A stretch of DNA of 64,000 nt. It comes from Candidatus Nitrosopumilus sp. GTDB lineage: Archaea; Thermoproteota; Nitrososphaeria; Nitrososphaerales; Nitrosopumilaceae. Position 1 is the first letter of the stretch, and every line of letters begins with the position of its first letter. The stretch lies in assembly GCA_013215285.1 (NCBI GenBank), contig JABSRD010000001.1:124001-188000 (forward strand), written 5' to 3'. Of the stretch, positions 36,347 through 45,242 are shown one piece after another. The notes under the pieces were generated by a model. It worked only from the letters and a program-made list of their open reading frames with translations, was not told the origin of the DNA and did not search any database. The position numbers and the translations under genes were made by a program.

Positions 36347-37013
36347 TTAAAATCAGTACTCCAACTATAATCCCAATACCTATTGCAACATAAAATGGGA
36401 AAAAAGCAAACACATTCTTTGCAGGATCACCTGATAGAAATTCTATCTCCATACTTCCAGAATTTACTGCAGGAGGATCCGTTGAACCATCCTTCCCATG
36501 AACAGTGTAGGAATCAATTGCAAATTGACCTATATCCACATTTGTAACTACAATTCTTACCCCATTATTCACAGTTAATCCAGCTCTATCGGTGTATGTC
36601 ATGATTACTTTTGCATCAGGATACCACCCCCTATCCAAATTTTTATGAATTACAACGTAACCTTCTTTTTGAGTTTGAACTGCGACCCATAATTTATTAT
36701 CAGGTTGAGGGCCCATTCCAACTTCAATAAAGTCTGTTCCTGGAAGAATACTATTGTATAATCTAAAAACAGCATTTCCGTTTGGATTGGCATAAAGTAA
36801 ATTATTATCAATTGTTACTTGCCAACTAACTCCATGAACACCATCAAGTGGTATGATTGGTGCATCTCTTAAAACACCATTAAATTCTTCAGCAGGAATT
36901 TCTATTGATTCCATAATTAATGATGGATTTTTTACTTCTTGAGCAAATGCTGGAGTAATAATAAATCCTGAAAGTAAAATTAAAGCAAGAATATATTTCA
37001 CAAATTTGAGCAA
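36330..37013 (-). CDS. Exported protein with C-terminal membrane anchor
   Basis: 227 residues: signal peptide (ILALILLSGFIITPAFAQE), an extracellular beta-rich domain including VHGVSWQVTIDNN and DRGWYPDAKVIMTYTD, and a C-terminal transmembrane helix (VAIGIGIIVGVLIL) ending in a basic KKRS. Topology suggests a surface-anchored protein. No specific family recognised. It follows the ATP sulfurylase gene by 18 bases on the same strand. Confidence 0.75.
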   Translation of the reverse strand: MLKFVKYILALILLSGFIITPAFAQEVKNPSLIMESIEIPAEEFNGVLRDAPIIPLDGVHGVSWQVTIDNNLLYANPNGNAVFRLYNSILPGTDFIEVGMGPQPDNKLWVAVQTQKEGYVVIHKNLDRGWYPDAKVIMTYTDRAGLTVNNGVRIVVTNVDIGQFAIDSYTVHGKDGSTDPPAVNSGSMEIEFLSGDPAKNVFAFFPFYVAIGIGIIVGVLILTKKRS

Positions 37014-37031
37014 GTTTGATTGAATAAAAAT

Positions 37032-38174
37032 CTAATCAACAAAAGGTTTTGGATGATTCAAAATTACTTGTGCAACTTCAGGTCTTAGAATAAATTCAGA
37101 TGGTGCTTCACCATTTTGAATCATTTCTCTAAGTTTAGTTCCACTGATTTGCACTTTAACATCATTATCATGTGGACATGCTTTTGGAGTTGTATATGTA
37201 AGACATTTTCTACAATAGAAAAATGGCGGAAAGAACACTGGAGAAATTTCTAGTTCCGGATAATCCTCAAAGATTTTTTGTGCAGCAAATGGATCATAAA
37301 ACTTTCCAACTCCTGCATGATCTCGTCCAATTATGATATGTGTACATCCATAATTTTGTCTCATAATTGCATGATGAATTGCCTCTTTTGGTCCAGCATA
37401 CTTCATTTGTGTATGTAGGGTTCCAAGTTTGCATCTGTTTTCAGGATAGTATAATTTTATCATAGTTTCATAACATTTTACAATAACTTCATCAACAAAG
37501 TCACCTGCTTTTTTCTTTCCAATAATTGGATTGACAAACACACCATCACGTGTTGTAATTGATGTTTTTTGTAGCATTTCATGTGCTACATGTGGAGGAT
37601 TTCTAGTTTGAAATGCACAGATTGTTTTCCAGCCTGCTTGTGTAAATGCTTCTCTTGTTTGGATAGGTGTTAGTCTATTTTTTCTAATTTCAGTATCGTC
37701 AGGTCTTTGAATATAATCAATTTTTCCACTAACCAAATAATCCTTCATTGACATTGTATATGCAACACCTGGGTGTGATGCATCAGTTGTACCATAGATT
37801 CCTTGTGAGGTCTTTTCTTTATCAAAAGAAAATGTTTCTTCAACATGAATCACTGCAATACCTATTCCTTGAGGATTCTTAATCAACACATCACCTGCTT
37901 CTTTCATTTTTGATGCTGTTTGTTCATCAACATCTAGAACGATTGGAATGGTCCAAGCTAAATCATTTGATAATCTTCCACGTGAAACAACACTTTCAAA
38001 GTCTTGTTTACTCAAAAATCCTTCAAGGGGACTAAAAATTCCATCAGCTATATTTTCAACATCGTTTGCAAGATCTTCACTAATTGTAATTGCGAATAAT
38101 CCAGTAGGATCAATTTTAGTAATTCTGTTAATTAGAATTCCACCATGTGGTTTGATTGAATTATTCTCAGACAT
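37032..38174 (-). CDS. sat: ATP sulfurylase (sulfate adenylyltransferase)
   Basis: Makes APS from ATP and sulfate. Catalytic motifs [11 protein letters not shown] and GRDHAGVG are present, with a zinc-like CRKC...CPH cluster near residue 320 as in prokaryotic Sat. The TTG at 38183 would overlap the cysH stop; the ATG at 38174 gives [12 protein letters not shown], matching the family start, so I use it (380 residues). It lies one base after the cysH stop, so the two form a sulfate-assimilation operon. Confidence 0.94.
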   Translation of the reverse strand: MSENNSIKPHGGILINRITKIDPTGLFAITISEDLANDVENIADGIFSPLEGFLSKQDFESVVSRGRLSNDLAWTIPIVLDVDEQTASKMKEAGDVLIKNPQGIGIAVIHVEETFSFDKEKTSQGIYGTTDASHPGVAYTMSMKDYLVSGKIDYIQRPDDTEIRKNRLTPIQTREAFTQAGWKTICAFQTRNPPHVAHEMLQKTSITTRDGVFVNPIIGKKKAGDFVDEVIVKCYETMIKLYYPENRCKLGTLHTQMKYAGPKEAIHHAIMRQNYGCTHIIIGRDHAGVGKFYDPFAAQKIFEDYPELEISPVFFPPFFYCRKCLTYTTPKACPHDNDVKVQISGTKLREMIQNGEAPSEFILRPEVAQVILNHPKPFVD

Positions 38175-38175
38175 A

Positions 38176-38901
38176 CTAGTCAATCCGTTTACGCTCTATA
38201 TGAAGGCCACACTCTTTGTTTCCCCCTTGTTCCCACCACCATCTTCCTGCTCTAAGATCTTCTCCAGGTTTTATGGGTCTTGTACAAGGTTCACATCCAA
38301 TACTAGGATAGTTTTTGTCAAGAAGACTGTTGTATGGTAGATTATTCTTTTTGATGTGTTCTTGAATTTGTTCCCAAGTCCAATCAATTATAGGATTAAT
38401 CTTTAGAATTCCACCATGACCAGAATCTAATTGAAATATTGTAACATTCTCTCTAGTTTTAGTTTGATCACGTCTTAATCCAGTAATCCAGCCATCCAAA
38501 GTATTCAACATTTTGTTCATTGGATGTACTTTACGGATTTCACAACATAATTTTCTATTATCTACACTGTCATAAAATAAATTCAATCCTTTTTCATTAA
38601 CCATATCTTCAACTTCTTTAGTATCAGGAAATAGTACTTCTATTGAAATATTGTATTTCTTTCTTACAACATCCATAATATCATAGGTTTCCTGTGGAAG
38701 TCTTCCAGTGTCTAATGTAAAGAATCTAAATTTCGGGTTAATTTTTAGCATAATATCCATAATTACTGCGTCTTCTGCACCAAAGCTTGATGCTTTTGCA
38801 ACTTTTGGATGAAGGTTATCAGATACCCATTGAAGTGCCTCCTCAGTTGTTTTAATTTTAGAATTTAGATCATCAACTTGTTCTTGTGTGAATTTTGCCA
38901 C
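38176..38901 (-). CDS. cysH: APS/PAPS reductase (CysH), iron-sulfur type
   Basis: Reduces activated sulfate to sulfite. GTG start, 241 residues. Motifs: [12 protein letters not shown] (PP-loop-like), [19 protein letters not shown] and the C-terminal KECGLH catalytic Cys. The CC pair in LCCEIRKV together with GCEPCTRP are the four cysteines that bind a [4Fe-4S] cluster in APS-type reductases; classical PAPS-only reductases lack them. So APS is a likely substrate despite an APS kinase elsewhere in the window. Confidence 0.92.
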   Translation of the reverse strand: MAKFTQEQVDDLNSKIKTTEEALQWVSDNLHPKVAKASSFGAEDAVIMDIMLKINPKFRFFTLDTGRLPQETYDIMDVVRKKYNISIEVLFPDTKEVEDMVNEKGLNLFYDSVDNRKLCCEIRKVHPMNKMLNTLDGWITGLRRDQTKTRENVTIFQLDSGHGGILKINPIIDWTWEQIQEHIKKNNLPYNSLLDKNYPSIGCEPCTRPIKPGEDLRAGRWWWEQGGNKECGLHIERKRID

Positions 38902-38984
38902 AGAATCATTTGAAGTATTTGTTTTATATTGATTACCAAAGTTTTGTGCTAAATTATAAACAAGTAAAATTCAAAGTAGAGAAT

Positions 38985-40097
38985 ATGAATGAAATATCAT
39001 ATGTTATAGTTTTTCCAACCATATTTTCAAAAAATAAAATTTCGCAGCTTGTAATTAATATTAAAAAAATTCTCAAGATAAAAAATCAACAATTCAAATC
39101 TGTAAAACGAGATGGAGATATAATTTTGGTTGATGTAAATGATCCTGTATTTGCATCATCTGCTATCAATTTACTTTTTGGTATTGAAAAAATTGTAATA
39201 GCAAGACAGGTAAAAAATAATTTTCAAGGTGTTGTTTCAGAAATTACATCTGTAGGTGGTAATTTACTCTTAAAAGGTGAAAAATTTCTAGTAAAAGTTG
39301 AGGGAACATCAAAAGGATTTCTTACAAAAGATATAGAAATTGCTGCAACATCAAGTATAATAGAGAAAAAATCAAAACTTGGTGCTCATCCAGGAACAGA
39401 TGATAATTATGATAAACTATTGTATACATATCTAACAAAAAACAATGCATACATCTGTATTTTTTCAGATAAAGGGAGAGGTGGGATTCCAAATCATTCA
39501 CAAAGTCAAAAGACAATTTGTGCAATATATGATGAAATATCTGCAGTTTCTTGTTTTGAGACAATTAAACAAGGTTATGATACCAAAATCATAGTTTGTT
39601 ATAGACAGAAATCAGAATTAATGAATCTAGCTAAAATAATTAATCAGATAATTCCAAGACTAGTACAAGAAAATATTGAATTAGAATTTTATCAACTAAA
39701 GATAAAACCAAATGGAATTAAAAATTACTTGACTTATGTAAATTCCATATTGGAAATAATGTTACAACATTCAAGTGATCATGTGTCACTAGCTTTGTCG
39801 CCATTAGTATTTTCAACTGATTTTATTGATAATTCATTAAAGCAAACATTCCAAAGAAAAAAAATTCCAATAGTTCCACTTTCTGGAGTAGATATTGAGT
39901 TGTTTAGTGATGCAAAAGAGATAGGACTAGAAAGAAATCTTAAAAAATTAGAAAAAATAGTCACAATCACATCTAATGAAGTTCCTGCTTTTGCAAAAAA
40001 GGAAGTAGAATTTGCCCTCAAAACAAAGAAAATAATTTCAGTTAAAGTAGGATCTAATAATGTTCATGATATTTTGGACTCGTTAGAGAATCACTGA
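38985..40097 (+). CDS. ThiI-like THUMP-domain protein lacking a PP-loop
   Basis: Start at ATG 38985 (370 residues); a longer frame from 38895 adds 30 low-complexity residues. The N-terminal half matches the ferredoxin-like plus THUMP arrangement of ThiI, including a RVEGTSKGFLTKDIEIA-type core (VKVEGTSKGFLTKDIEI) and KLGAHPGTDDNYD. At the position where ThiI has its PP-loop SGGxDS the sequence reads AVSCFETIKQGYDTK, with no ATP-pyrophosphatase motif. It may be an RNA-binding partner rather than a 4-thiouridine synthase. Confidence 0.65.
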   Translation: MNEISYVIVFPTIFSKNKISQLVINIKKILKIKNQQFKSVKRDGDIILVDVNDPVFASSAINLLFGIEKIVIARQVKNNFQGVVSEITSVGGNLLLKGEKFLVKVEGTSKGFLTKDIEIAATSSIIEKKSKLGAHPGTDDNYDKLLYTYLTKNNAYICIFSDKGRGGIPNHSQSQKTICAIYDEISAVSCFETIKQGYDTKIIVCYRQKSELMNLAKIINQIIPRLVQENIELEFYQLKIKPNGIKNYLTYVNSILEIMLQHSSDHVSLALSPLVFSTDFIDNSLKQTFQRKKIPIVPLSGVDIELFSDAKEIGLERNLKKLEKIVTITSNEVPAFAKKEVEFALKTKKIISVKVGSNNVHDILDSLENH

Positions 40098-40127
40098 GAA
40101 TTTAAACGGTATATTTGGTTTCATATT

Positions 40128-41363
40128 GTGCTCAAAATAGGAGAATTCATCTATCCTTGGGGAAGTGGTCATTATTCTCGAATGATGAGGTTCAATGAAG
40201 CATTAAGTGATCATATCAATGAGAAATTTGAGGTTCATTTTTCAAGTAAGGGCCACGTTTATGAAAAATTATTGAAAAAATTTCCAGATGAAAAAGAGAA
40301 AATTCATGAAATTTTAATGCCAACACCAATTGATGGAAAATTTGGTCCAAGTGTTTCAAAATCATTAATGAATTTGTTATTACCAATTTCAAATAATCCT
40401 TCACTGATAAAACAAATTATAAGCTATTTGCGAGAAGAGAGAAAATTATACAATAAAGAAAAATTTGATCTTGTAATTAATGATGGCGATATGGGTTCAA
40501 ATATTTTGGCAAAGAATAGAAATATTCCAAGTTTATTTGTAACAAATCAATTTAGACCAAAACTATACAATTCAAGATCATATCTGTATCCATCACTAAT
40601 TTTTATTGCAAAACAAATTATTAAAGCATCAAAAATTCTTGTTGCAGATTCTCCACCTCCATATACTATGTGTGAATATAATCTAAATTTTATAAAAGAG
40701 GCAGAAGAAAAAGTAGTTTATGTTGGACATTTTACAAATAGTAAACCAATTAAAAAAGAAAATATCTCTGATCTTGAAAATTTAATTAAAAATAATCAAT
40801 TTGGATATTGGATGAGAACAGGAAATGAATCTACTAACGACGGCACTGGTCAAAGATATGAAAAAGTATTTCATAAAAATGAAATGAAAAATGAAAAGAG
40901 AATTATTTCTCATGCAAAAAATGATTCAAGTATTGATTCTGTAATAGGAAAAGATGGAAAAAAATATTCAATAGTTAATGCTTTAGAAAAAAAAATAGAT
41001 TGGATACAAATTGATGTTGGTTTTCTTTCAGAGCAAGAAAAAGACACAGTTTTGAATTTATGTAAATATGCAGTTGTTAATGGTTCACATACTGTAATGG
41101 GTGAGATTATGGGTGGAAAATCAAAGCCAATAATTGGAATTCCAATCTATGACGAACATACTAACAACATCAAATGGGCAGAAGAGAAGAATTTAGGAAT
41201 ATTAGCCATAAAAACAAAGCAAGTAATTCAAGCAATTTCTAAAATTAAAGAGAATTATGAAGAGTTTGAAGGAAGTTTAGGTGAATTTTCCAAGAATTTT
41301 GTTCCTAATGGGGCAGAAAATTCTGCAAAAATTGCAGCTCAAATTTTAGAAGAAAAGAAATAA
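40128..41363 (+). CDS. GT-B-like glycosyltransferase family protein
   Basis: GTG start, 411 residues. The N-terminus KIGEFIYPWGSGHYSRMMRFNEAL has the G-hairpin typical of GT-B (MurG/UGT-like) enzymes, and NDGDMGSNILAKNRNIPSLFVTNQF follows the same fold. Near the C-terminus VNGSHTVMGEIMGGKSKPIIGIPIYDEHTNNI resembles the donor-binding region (pattern GxxTxxExxxxxxPxxxIPxxxxQ). The middle insertion (about 225-280) is unusual. Donor and acceptor are unknown. Preceded at 31 bases by the THUMP protein gene. Confidence 0.75.
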   Translation: MLKIGEFIYPWGSGHYSRMMRFNEALSDHINEKFEVHFSSKGHVYEKLLKKFPDEKEKIHEILMPTPIDGKFGPSVSKSLMNLLLPISNNPSLIKQIISYLREERKLYNKEKFDLVINDGDMGSNILAKNRNIPSLFVTNQFRPKLYNSRSYLYPSLIFIAKQIIKASKILVADSPPPYTMCEYNLNFIKEAEEKVVYVGHFTNSKPIKKENISDLENLIKNNQFGYWMRTGNESTNDGTGQRYEKVFHKNEMKNEKRIISHAKNDSSIDSVIGKDGKKYSIVNALEKKIDWIQIDVGFLSEQEKDTVLNLCKYAVVNGSHTVMGEIMGGKSKPIIGIPIYDEHTNNIKWAEEKNLGILAIKTKQVIQAISKIKENYEEFEGSLGEFSKNFVPNGAENSAKIAAQILEEKK

Positions 41364-41386
41364 TACATTATTTTAAGAATTTTTCT

Positions 41387-41456
41387 TATCTGGCACGCGG
41401 GATTTCGATGGGCGAACGGACCGCAAGGGATGATGAAAAAATCCGCGTGTCAGATA
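41387..41456 (+). ncRNA. Candidate structured RNA: GC-rich long hairpin
   Basis: A GC-rich island in an AT-rich intergenic space. A 15-bp stem (TATCTGGCACGCGGG pairing with TCCGCGTGTCAGATA, two G-U pairs) closes a loop of about 40 bases that holds GGGATGATGAA, matching a box C consensus (RTGATGA), but no clear box D. The long helix is too strong for a simple terminator, and no T-run follows directly. Strand is undetermined; plus is assumed because of the TGATGA motif. Could be a guide RNA relative, a k-turn RNA or a cis-acting element. Confidence 0.5.
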
Positions 41457-41508
41457 AAATATCGATCATCTAATAATGTGGGAACGCTTTTATGGAAAAA
41501 ATTAAGCC

Positions 41509-41829
41509 ATGTCATCAGTGCCTAATTGTCCAGAATGTACAGCAAGAGAAAAAAAGAAAATTATTACAAAATATGAAGAAGAAACTGCTGAAGAAGAAAG
41601 AGGCAGAGATGATTTATTCAAATTATTTGATGAGATTGAAATTCCAATGAAGATAGATCCTGCTAGAAAGAATAATTTTATTTGTAAAAGATGTGGATTG
41701 TATGCTACAAGAGAACAAGTATCAGATATCAGATACAAACTAAATCAAAGAGAAAGAACACGTGATGACAAACATGATGACTATCTTGAATGGTGGTCAA
41801 AAAGTAAAAAAGAAAAAGCAGAAAACTAG
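41509..41829 (+). CDS. Small protein with split CxxC zinc-binding motifs
   Basis: 106 residues. CPEC near residue 8 and CKRC at about 60 could together bind one zinc ion; the helical, highly charged segments between and after them (EEETAEEERGRDDL, KLNQRERTRDDKHDD) suggest a nucleic-acid or ribosome partner. No family recognised. Followed after 11 bases by another small gene in the same direction. Confidence 0.7.
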   Translation: MSSVPNCPECTAREKKKIITKYEEETAEEERGRDDLFKLFDEIEIPMKIDPARKNNFICKRCGLYATREQVSDIRYKLNQRERTRDDKHDDYLEWWSKSKKEKAEN

Positions 41830-41840
41830 AGAAATTCAAC

Positions 41841-42239
41841 ATGGTAAAAAAGAAAGACGATATGCCAGATTGGGTTACTGATGAAATTCAAAATGCTAAA
41901 TTTAAGAAACCCGTTGAGATGAAAAAATCAGGTTACATTCTTGAATTTTATTATGAAGACAATAAACTAGATGTGCAATTATATGATTCTGTAGAAGATG
42001 GAAGACATATTGTAACAATGGATGTAGAAAAAAGTATCAAAATTGATGATTTGTTAAAGGGTGAAGTTTATGAATTTATTTTTGATCAACACAAAGCTCC
42101 ACTAAGCAAAAAAGTTTCAGATTATCTTACAAAGGAAAAAGAAATTGATATGAATGCGATTTACCAATTTGAATTAAAATCATTAGAATTGGTAGATGTA
42201 GGCTCCAACGAGGCTACAAATGATAAAGTAGAAGAATAA
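41841..42239 (+). CDS. Conserved-looking small acidic protein, unknown function
   Basis: 132 residues, starts MVKKKDDMPDWVTDEI. Balanced alpha/beta composition with segments SGYILEFYYEDNKLDVQLYD and KGEVYEFIFDQHKAPLSKK; acidic tail. No membrane segment or motif. Probably co-transcribed with the zinc-binding gene 11 bases upstream. Function not recognisable. Confidence 0.65.
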   Translation: MVKKKDDMPDWVTDEIQNAKFKKPVEMKKSGYILEFYYEDNKLDVQLYDSVEDGRHIVTMDVEKSIKIDDLLKGEVYEFIFDQHKAPLSKKVSDYLTKEKEIDMNAIYQFELKSLELVDVGSNEATNDKVEE

Positions 42240-42241
42240 AA

Positions 42242-43042
42242 TTAAATTTTTTTTATAGAATCTAATTGATTTTTGAAAGATTTGCCCAATATAGGATTGA
42301 TAAAATACGGAAATGTATTTTTTAACCATACTGCAACACGTGCTATACCTGGAACAATAATTTCTAATCTTGAGGAATTAGATGCTTTTAAAATTGCCTT
42401 TGCTACTGTTTTTGAATCAAGTGACATTGGGGAGAATTTTGGCATTTTTTCAAATGATGGATGATCAAAAAAGCTAGTTCTAACCATTATTGGACTAACA
42501 ACAGTGATTCCAACTCCAGTATTTTTTAGCTCATGCTTAAGACCTTCTGAAAATCCTAGCATTGCAAATTTTGATGCACAATATGAAGCAATTCCAGGTA
42601 ATCCAAAGCTTGCTGCAACAGATGCAACATTGACAATGTGTCCAGACCTTTTTTCCAGCATTAATGGAAGAAAATTTTTGATGCAATAAATCATACCAAA
42701 ATAATTGGTTTCCATTTGTGATTCTATATCATCAATGGTTAGATCAGACACAGTTCCATAGATTGCAAATCCGGCATTATTTACTAAAATATCAATAGAA
42801 TTGAATTTTTTAAAAACTATTTTTGACATTTCTTTCACCTGTTCTTTTTTTGATACATCACATTGACAAACAAGTATTGATACATGAAAATTTTTTAATT
42901 CATTTTCAATTTGTTCAAGTTTATCTTTTTTTCTCGCAACCAAGATAATATTAGCACCTGCTTTTGCAAATTTTATTGCTGTTTCTTTACCAATTCCAGA
43001 AGATGCACCAGTGATTAAAACTACTTTATTTTTGAAATCCAC
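42242..43042 (-). CDS. Short-chain dehydrogenase/reductase
   Basis: Classical SDR of 266 residues: cofactor site TGASSGIGKE, NNAG at about residue 88, catalytic Ser in NVASVAASFG and YxxxK in YCASK. A hydrophobic/basic C-terminus (VAVWLKNTFPYFINPILG) suggests membrane association, as in the DltE/YqjQ-like or 11-beta-HSD-like branch. Substrate unknown. Ends 2 bases from the convergent small gene. Confidence 0.9.
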   Translation of the reverse strand: MDFKNKVVLITGASSGIGKETAIKFAKAGANIILVARKKDKLEQIENELKNFHVSILVCQCDVSKKEQVKEMSKIVFKKFNSIDILVNNAGFAIYGTVSDLTIDDIESQMETNYFGMIYCIKNFLPLMLEKRSGHIVNVASVAASFGLPGIASYCASKFAMLGFSEGLKHELKNTGVGITVVSPIMVRTSFFDHPSFEKMPKFSPMSLDSKTVAKAILKASNSSRLEIIVPGIARVAVWLKNTFPYFINPILGKSFKNQLDSIKKI

Positions 43043-43076
43043 AAATCAAAAAAAACAATTAAAGATAAAGTGGTTT

Positions 43077-44093
43077 CTATGTAGATTGTGGTTTTGATAT
43101 CTTACTTAGTGCTAATTTCACTAAAAGTAGCCATGTAATTGCAATTGGGACATAATAAGTTGCAATTCTCCAACCAATAACTGCATCCCAAGCAACAGTT
43201 CCCTCAGGAATACTAAAGTCAAATGGATTCAAATTATTCAAATAAGCTACAATTCCAAATTCTGCCAAGCCAGAACCACCAATTGTAATTGGTAAGTTTG
43301 CAATTGCATTAGCACCCAATACAGCCATTATAGAATCAAATGCACTAATTACATATCCTGTTCCCATTGCGATAATCATAAAAGATATTCCATAAAAAAT
43401 CCAAGATGCAAGTGAAAGTAAAAATGATATTGTAAAGATCTTTTTGGTTTCAGGAGTGTTTATGTTTTGTCTGATCATAGTACATGTTTCATCCATCCAT
43501 AAATTGGTTTGAGTAATAATTTTTGTACCTTTTTCTTTTCCTAATTTTTTGACAATACTTTCAAGTATATTTGGAACTTGGAATGTATGTTTAGATGATA
43601 AGAAAAATAAAACAGTCCATAAAGATGTAATAGAAATACTAATAGCTAAAATTACTCCTCCAACTACATATGCTCCATTAAATATTGCAATGATTCCAGC
43701 AACTATTGCTAACAAACCTCCTGCGATTACTTCAGTTACAATATCCATAATTACAATCCAAGTAGATTTTGAAAGAGCTACTCCTTTTTTCTTCAAATAA
43801 TAAATTACTACAAATTCTGCTCCAATAAACATAGGAGTAGTAAATTTAATAAATTCACTACCAACTCTAACACCTATTAATTTTCCAATAGAATCAAAAC
43901 CACTAATATATTTTCTAGTGATGTATGCAAATTTTACTCCCTGAAGACCTAGTTTGATCATCATTACAACAACTGCACCAACAAATGGAAAAAATCCAAT
44001 TGCCAATACATCATCTAATTTGATATCAAATTGAATAGCAATTATTAAGATAGGAATTAAGGTAACAGGAATAGCTACTAATCTCCAATTCAT
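43077..44093 (-). CDS. UPF0104/LPG-synthase-TM-like (flippase-like) membrane protein
   Basis: 338 residues with about eight membrane helices and the family hallmarks VGSEFIKFTTPMFIGAEFVVIYYLKKKG and a TIGGSGLAEFGIVAYL motif near the C-terminus, matching the AglD/UPF0104 integral membrane family. Possible role in lipid or glycolipid transfer. It follows the SDR gene's promoter side by 34 bases in the same direction, so the SDR is likely downstream in one transcript. Confidence 0.85.
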   Translation of the reverse strand: MNWRLVAIPVTLIPILIIAIQFDIKLDDVLAIGFFPFVGAVVVMMIKLGLQGVKFAYITRKYISGFDSIGKLIGVRVGSEFIKFTTPMFIGAEFVVIYYLKKKGVALSKSTWIVIMDIVTEVIAGGLLAIVAGIIAIFNGAYVVGGVILAISISITSLWTVLFFLSSKHTFQVPNILESIVKKLGKEKGTKIITQTNLWMDETCTMIRQNINTPETKKIFTISFLLSLASWIFYGISFMIIAMGTGYVISAFDSIMAVLGANAIANLPITIGGSGLAEFGIVAYLNNLNPFDFSIPEGTVAWDAVIGWRIATYYVPIAITWLLLVKLALSKISKPQST

Positions 44094-44161
44094 TTGATAA
44101 TTTTTTTAAAGAATCAAATATGAAAGTTAAGGAAATTTGCAGGTATTACAAAAAAATACGC

Positions 44162-44177
44162 TTAATTTTAGGCGTGA
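44162..44177 (-). promoter_or_regulatory. Shared upstream motif TCACGCCTAAAATTAA, copy 1
   Basis: On the minus strand, about 70 bases before the flippase-like gene start. Nearly identical to the element at 57658-57674, which lies in the same orientation before another gene, differing by one A. An 11-base core also occurs at 47749-47759. Possible operator or promoter-proximal element; meaning unknown. Confidence 0.4.
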
Positions 44178-44193
44178 AAATTTGGAAATAGAT

Positions 44194-44346
44194 TTAGCTT
44201 GAATTTTTTTGTTGGTTTTGAAGGTCTTTTTTGATTTCTCTAAATAATGAATCTAACATATCAAAGTCTGAAAAATTTTTTTCTTCAAGTAATTTTTGCA
44301 CCAAATCTTTGAGATGAATTTCCTTTTCGAATATATTTTGAATCAC
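44194..44346 (-). CDS. Small helical protein with GTG start (50 aa)
   Basis: Frame from GTG (44346) reads IQNIFEKEIHLKDLVQKLLE, then EKNFSDFDMLDSLFREIKKDL and a polar tail. Amphipathic helices and absence of stops in an otherwise AT-rich spacer support a real microprotein. Function unknown. It lies between the flippase-like gene and the GPN GTPase. Confidence 0.45.
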   Translation of the reverse strand: MIQNIFEKEIHLKDLVQKLLEEKNFSDFDMLDSLFREIKKDLQNQQKNSS

Positions 44347-44483
44347 AAATAAAATAAAATTTAATCAGTTAAAGATCAAGTGGAATTTTATCTTGTTTGT
44401 TAATTCCAATTTTGTATTTTCTAAGAGAAAAATATGATAATCAAGCTAGTTTGAAATATAGGCAAATAAAGAATCAAACAGGT

Positions 44484-45242
44484 TTGAAAACAATTTTTAT
44501 TTCAGGTACTGCTGGTTCAGGAAAATCACTCCTGTCATCAAAGTTATACGATTATTACACAACAAATGGAGCATTTGCTGCAGTCATAAATTTAGATCCA
44601 GGTGTAGAAAGTGTACCATATACTTGTGATATCGATGTTAGAGATTTTGTTGATTATGTATCTATAATGCAACAATATGGTTTGGGTCCAAATGGTGCTT
44701 TAGTAATGGCAAATGATTTGATTGCATCAAAAATTGATGATATTAAAAATGAAGTAGATACAGTAAATCCAGATTATCTAATTGTAGATACACCAGGTCA
44801 AATTGAATTATTTGCATATCGTTCTAGTGGACATTTTATTGTAGAGAATATTTCATCAGAAGAAAAGACTAGTATTTTTCTTTTTGATGGATCACTAATA
44901 ACTTCACCAGTAAATTTTGTTTCAATTGCGCTACTGGCAACATCAATTAGATTACGATTGAATTTACCAACAGTTAACGTATTAACAAAAACAGATCTAA
45001 TTGGGGATAAATTAAAAGAGATACTCCAATGGTCATCAAATTTGAAAAAATTAGAAGATGCAATTTTCAAAGAAGCAGATGGAGATACATATACACTAAC
45101 TACAAATATTTTACGAGGTTTGAATCTTAGTGGATTTGCACAAGGATTAATTCCAATTTCAAATGTTACAGGGGAAGGTTTTATCAATCTTGAAAGTGCT
45201 CTGAGCAGAATTCTTAATTTAGGTGAGGAGACAGAAAATTAG
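44484..45242 (+). CDS. GPN-loop GTPase
   Basis: Archaeal GPN-loop GTPase of the Npa3/XAB1 family. P-loop SGTAGSGKS right after the start, DPGVESVPY, the diagnostic Gly-Pro-Asn in GLGPNGALV, DTPGQIELF (G3) and TKTDLIG (G4). An earlier TTG (44397) would add 29 atypical residues; the TTG at 44484 gives MKTIFISGTAG and is preferred (252 residues). Eukaryotic relatives assist RNA polymerase assembly. It abuts thrB with no spacer. Confidence 0.9.
   Translation: MKTIFISGTAGSGKSLLSSKLYDYYTTNGAFAAVINLDPGVESVPYTCDIDVRDFVDYVSIMQQYGLGPNGALVMANDLIASKIDDIKNEVDTVNPDYLIVDTPGQIELFAYRSSGHFIVENISSEEKTSIFLFDGSLITSPVNFVSIALLATSIRLRLNLPTVNVLTKTDLIGDKLKEILQWSSNLKKLEDAIFKEADGDTYTLTTNILRGLNLSGFAQGLIPISNVTGEGFINLESALSRILNLGEETEN

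Noticed and set aside
41387-41456. Simple intrinsic terminator of the glycosyltransferase gene
   Set aside because: Stem is unusually long, loop is structured and no T-run directly follows the stem.
44100-44185. 24-codon plus-strand ORF upstream of the GPN GTPase
   Set aside because: Too short, no conserved features, and overlaps the putative regulatory motif.
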